Positions 62,504-64,000 of a stretch of DNA of 64,000 nt are shown piece after piece. The notes beneath the pieces were generated by a model. It did not search any database and was not told the origin of the DNA. It saw only the letters and a list, made by a program, of their open reading frames with translations. The stretch comes from Kordiimonadales bacterium IMCC3096. GTDB lineage: Bacteria; Pseudomonadota; Alphaproteobacteria; Minwuiales; Minwuiaceae. Made by a program: the position numbers and the translations under genes. The stretch is taken from positions 962,001 to 1,026,000 of the forward strand of contig CP018227.1 in assembly GCA_016865035.1 (NCBI GenBank), written 5' to 3'. Every line of letters starts with the position of its first letter. Positions within the stretch are counted from its first letter, which is position 1.

Positions 62504-63531
62504 GTATCCGTCCCCTTCTTCGTGCCCAGCCGCCGAATGGCGGCGAGCTGGCGCCAGAACTCCCTTACCGGCATCGCGGGCTGCCCCAGAACCGCGGCAC
62601 CGTCAGGCTGGTCATTCATCACGCCGGAAAGCGCACCGATCTTCACGCCATTGCCGATCTTCACGTGGCCTGAAATACCTGCCTGACCACCTACCTGCAC
62701 AAACTGGCCGAGCTTGCTTGAACCGGCAATCCCAACTTGCGCCACAATGATCGAACCGTCTCCGATTTCGACATTGTGCGCGATCTGCACCAGATTATCG
62801 ATCCACACATTGCTGCCGATCTTCGTGTCATGGCCGGAACCGGAGGCGACACAGACGTTCGCGCCGATGTGGCAGTCATCGCCGATCAGCACCCGCCCCA
62901 CCTGGGGCACCGCGACGTGACGCTGCGGATGCGGCGCGAACCCGAATCCCCCCGGTCCGATCCGCGCCCCGGACTGCACATGCACGCGCGCGCCCAGGAT
63001 GCAGGTCTCCAGCGAGGCATTGGCGTCGATACGGCTGCCTGCACCGATAACGACGCCCGGACCAACCGTGACATTGGCGCCAAGGACGACCCCGTCACCG
63101 ATCTCCGCACCTGCCCCCACAACGGCGTGGGGGGCGGCCGAGACGCCATCGCCCACGACTGCGGTGTCGTCGATGAAGGCGGTGGGGTGAATGACGCCAT
63201 CCGGTTCAGGACCGGGATAGAGCGCCTGGGACACCATGGCAAAGGCCAGATAGGGATGCGGTGTCGGCAGGACGATCGTGCCTGCCGGCGCGCGGTCGGC
63301 GAGTTCCGGTGTGATCACGCAGAACTGCGCCCTTGTCTCGGTGAGGGCCGGCAGATACTTGCGGTTGTCGAGGAAGCTCAGATCACCGTCGCCCGCCTGC
63401 TCCAGCGGCAAGGCATCACGGATCTGCATCGACGGGTCCACACCCTCAGGTACTTTGAACAGGCCTGTCTTCTGCGCCAGATCGCCAAGCGTGAACGGCC
63501 CGAGCCGTCGATGGAACCGCGCGTCAGGCAT
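62500..63531 (-). CDS. lpxD: UDP-3-O-acylglucosamine N-acyltransferase
   Basis: LpxD adds the N-linked acyl chain in the third step of lipid A synthesis. The 343-residue protein has the N-terminal uridine-binding domain (PHPYLAFAMVSQALYPG) and hexapeptide repeats. The catalytic His lies in LVQIAHNVEIGDGSI, and GQAGISGHVKIGNGVKIGAL follows. Its start overlaps the ompH stop by 1 nt. Confidence 0.96.
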   Translation of the reverse strand: MPDARFHRRLGPFTLGDLAQKTGLFKVPEGVDPSMQIRDALPLEQAGDGDLSFLDNRKYLPALTETRAQFCVITPELADRAPAGTIVLPTPHPYLAFAMVSQALYPGPEPDGVIHPTAFIDDTAVVGDGVSAAPHAVVGAGAEIGDGVVLGANVTVGPGVVIGAGSRIDANASLETCILGARVHVQSGARIGPGGFGFAPHPQRHVAVPQVGRVLIGDDCHIGANVCVASGSGHDTKIGSNVWIDNLVQIAHNVEIGDGSIIVAQVGIAGSSKLGQFVQVGGQAGISGHVKIGNGVKIGALSGVMNDQPDGAAVLGQPAMPVREFWRQLAAIRRLGTKKGTDT

Positions 63532-64000
63532 CAGAAACCTTCAGGCCGCCCGACCTTGACCGACGGAAGCCGCTGGTTCAGCCGCGTGATGATTTCCTTG
63601 GTGATGTCCAGGGCGCCATTGGTCCAGCTGATGCTGTTGCGGTCCAGAACCAGATTGAAGCCCCGTTCCCGCTCCAGTTCCTCGATGATGCCCAGGATCT
63701 GCCCCTTCAGCACCTCGACCGCCTGCTGCTGGGTCTGGCCGATGGACTGGCGACGGTCCTGCACCATGCGCTGCGCGTCGGTATAGCTCTTCTGCAGTTC
63801 GTTCTTGCGCTGCTCGACGGCGTCGGGGGACAGAATGGCAGCCTGCTGGCGCAATTCGTCCTGCCGTGCCTTCAGCGCCTTGTCCTCTGCCTGGATAAGC
63901 TGCTGCAGGCTGTCCATGTAGCCCTTGATCTGGTTCGCGATGCTGATTGCGGCCTTGGATTCACGCAGGATCTGCTGCGAATCCATCGTCGCGATGATCG
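63531..64000 (-). CDS. OmpH/Skp family periplasmic chaperone (partial, N-terminus beyond the window)
   Basis: Skp/OmpH is a periplasmic trimeric chaperone for outer-membrane proteins. The visible 155 or so residues start inside the gene: IIAT precedes MDSQQILRESKAA, so the ATG at 63986 is internal and the signal peptide lies past the window end. Long helices rich in Gln/Lys/Glu (ELQKSYTDAQRMVQDRRQSI) and a C-terminal FNLVLDRNSISWTNGALDIT are typical. It precedes lpxD as in most proteobacteria; bamA should lie further upstream. Confidence 0.92.
   Translation of the reverse strand, partial: IIATMDSQQILRESKAAISIANQIKGYMDSLQQLIQAEDKALKARQDELRQQAAILSPDAVEQRKNELQKSYTDAQRMVQDRRQSIGQTQQQAVEVLKGQILGIIEELERERGFNLVLDRNSISWTNGALDITKEIITRLNQRLPSVKVGRPEGF

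Overview
The window is a GC-rich piece of an alphaproteobacterial chromosome, most like Rhodospirillales and relatives. The placement rests on gene order: tRNA-Tyr/tRNA-Gly/tuf/tRNA-Trp/secE/nusG/rplKA, ompH-lpxD-fabZ-lpxA-lpxI-lpxB, the aerobic-type cob cluster with a CbiG-CobJ fusion, a PAS_5 protein, an Alph_Pro_TM/TSUP pair and a PodJ-like Sel1 protein. I cannot name the genus. There are no rRNAs, insertion sequences, prophage genes or CRISPR arrays. Nearly all of the sequence is coding, and most operons have 1-4 nt gene overlaps.

Layout. (1) 1-3919: minus-strand translation operon (tRNA-Tyr, tRNA-Gly, tuf, tRNA-Trp, secE, nusG, rplK, partial rplA) with a good promoter ahead of tRNA-Tyr. 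(2) 4077-5339: rlmB, whose N-terminus carries ten 27-bp in-frame tandem repeats. (3) 5318-14452: ornithine cyclodeaminase family gene, lapA-like gene and ihfB; a secreted 12-cysteine mini-protein; an orphan sensor kinase; a lipoprotein; an orphan ParA-like ATPase; a class III CoA-transferase; small membrane proteins; PAS_5, RidA and an unknown single-span protein; tRNA-Glu. (4) 14518-23167: cobalamin (vitamin B12) cluster, with a divergent intergenic region that holds a 10-bp inverted repeat able to form a three-helix RNA. (5) 23204-30081: enoyl-CoA hydratase, mannose-1-phosphate guanylyltransferase, DMT exporter, penicillin-acylase family hydrolase, 3-hydroxyisobutyrate dehydrogenase family enzyme and a tiny membrane protein. 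(6) 30136-36586: seven translationally coupled genes (MoxR ATPase, CoxE-like VWA, split XdhC, molybdopterin-binding/MocA fusion, SufS-like, SufU-like). They look like a maturation module for a molybdenum hydroxylase whose structural genes lie elsewhere. (7) 36621-41912: Alph_Pro_TM/TSUP exporter pair and two proteins sharing an N-terminal motif, one of them PodJ-like. (8) 42377-52970: a 3385-residue RTX protein and a small secreted protein related to RTX C-termini. (9) 53096-59198: class I fumarase, quinone oxidoreductase, ABM monooxygenase, a methyltransferase/HxlR divergent pair with a palindromic operator candidate, a PEP-mutase family enzyme and a glyoxalase. (10) 59211-64000: lipid A/outer-membrane operon ending in a partial ompH.

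The most interesting items are the Mo-hydroxylase maturation operon with its own desulfurase and Zn-type SufU, the structured intergenic element in the cob region, the RlmB repeat tail, the CxxC mini-protein, and the giant RTX protein with a second internal secretion-like module. Domain calls come from recognising motifs by eye; no database search was possible.
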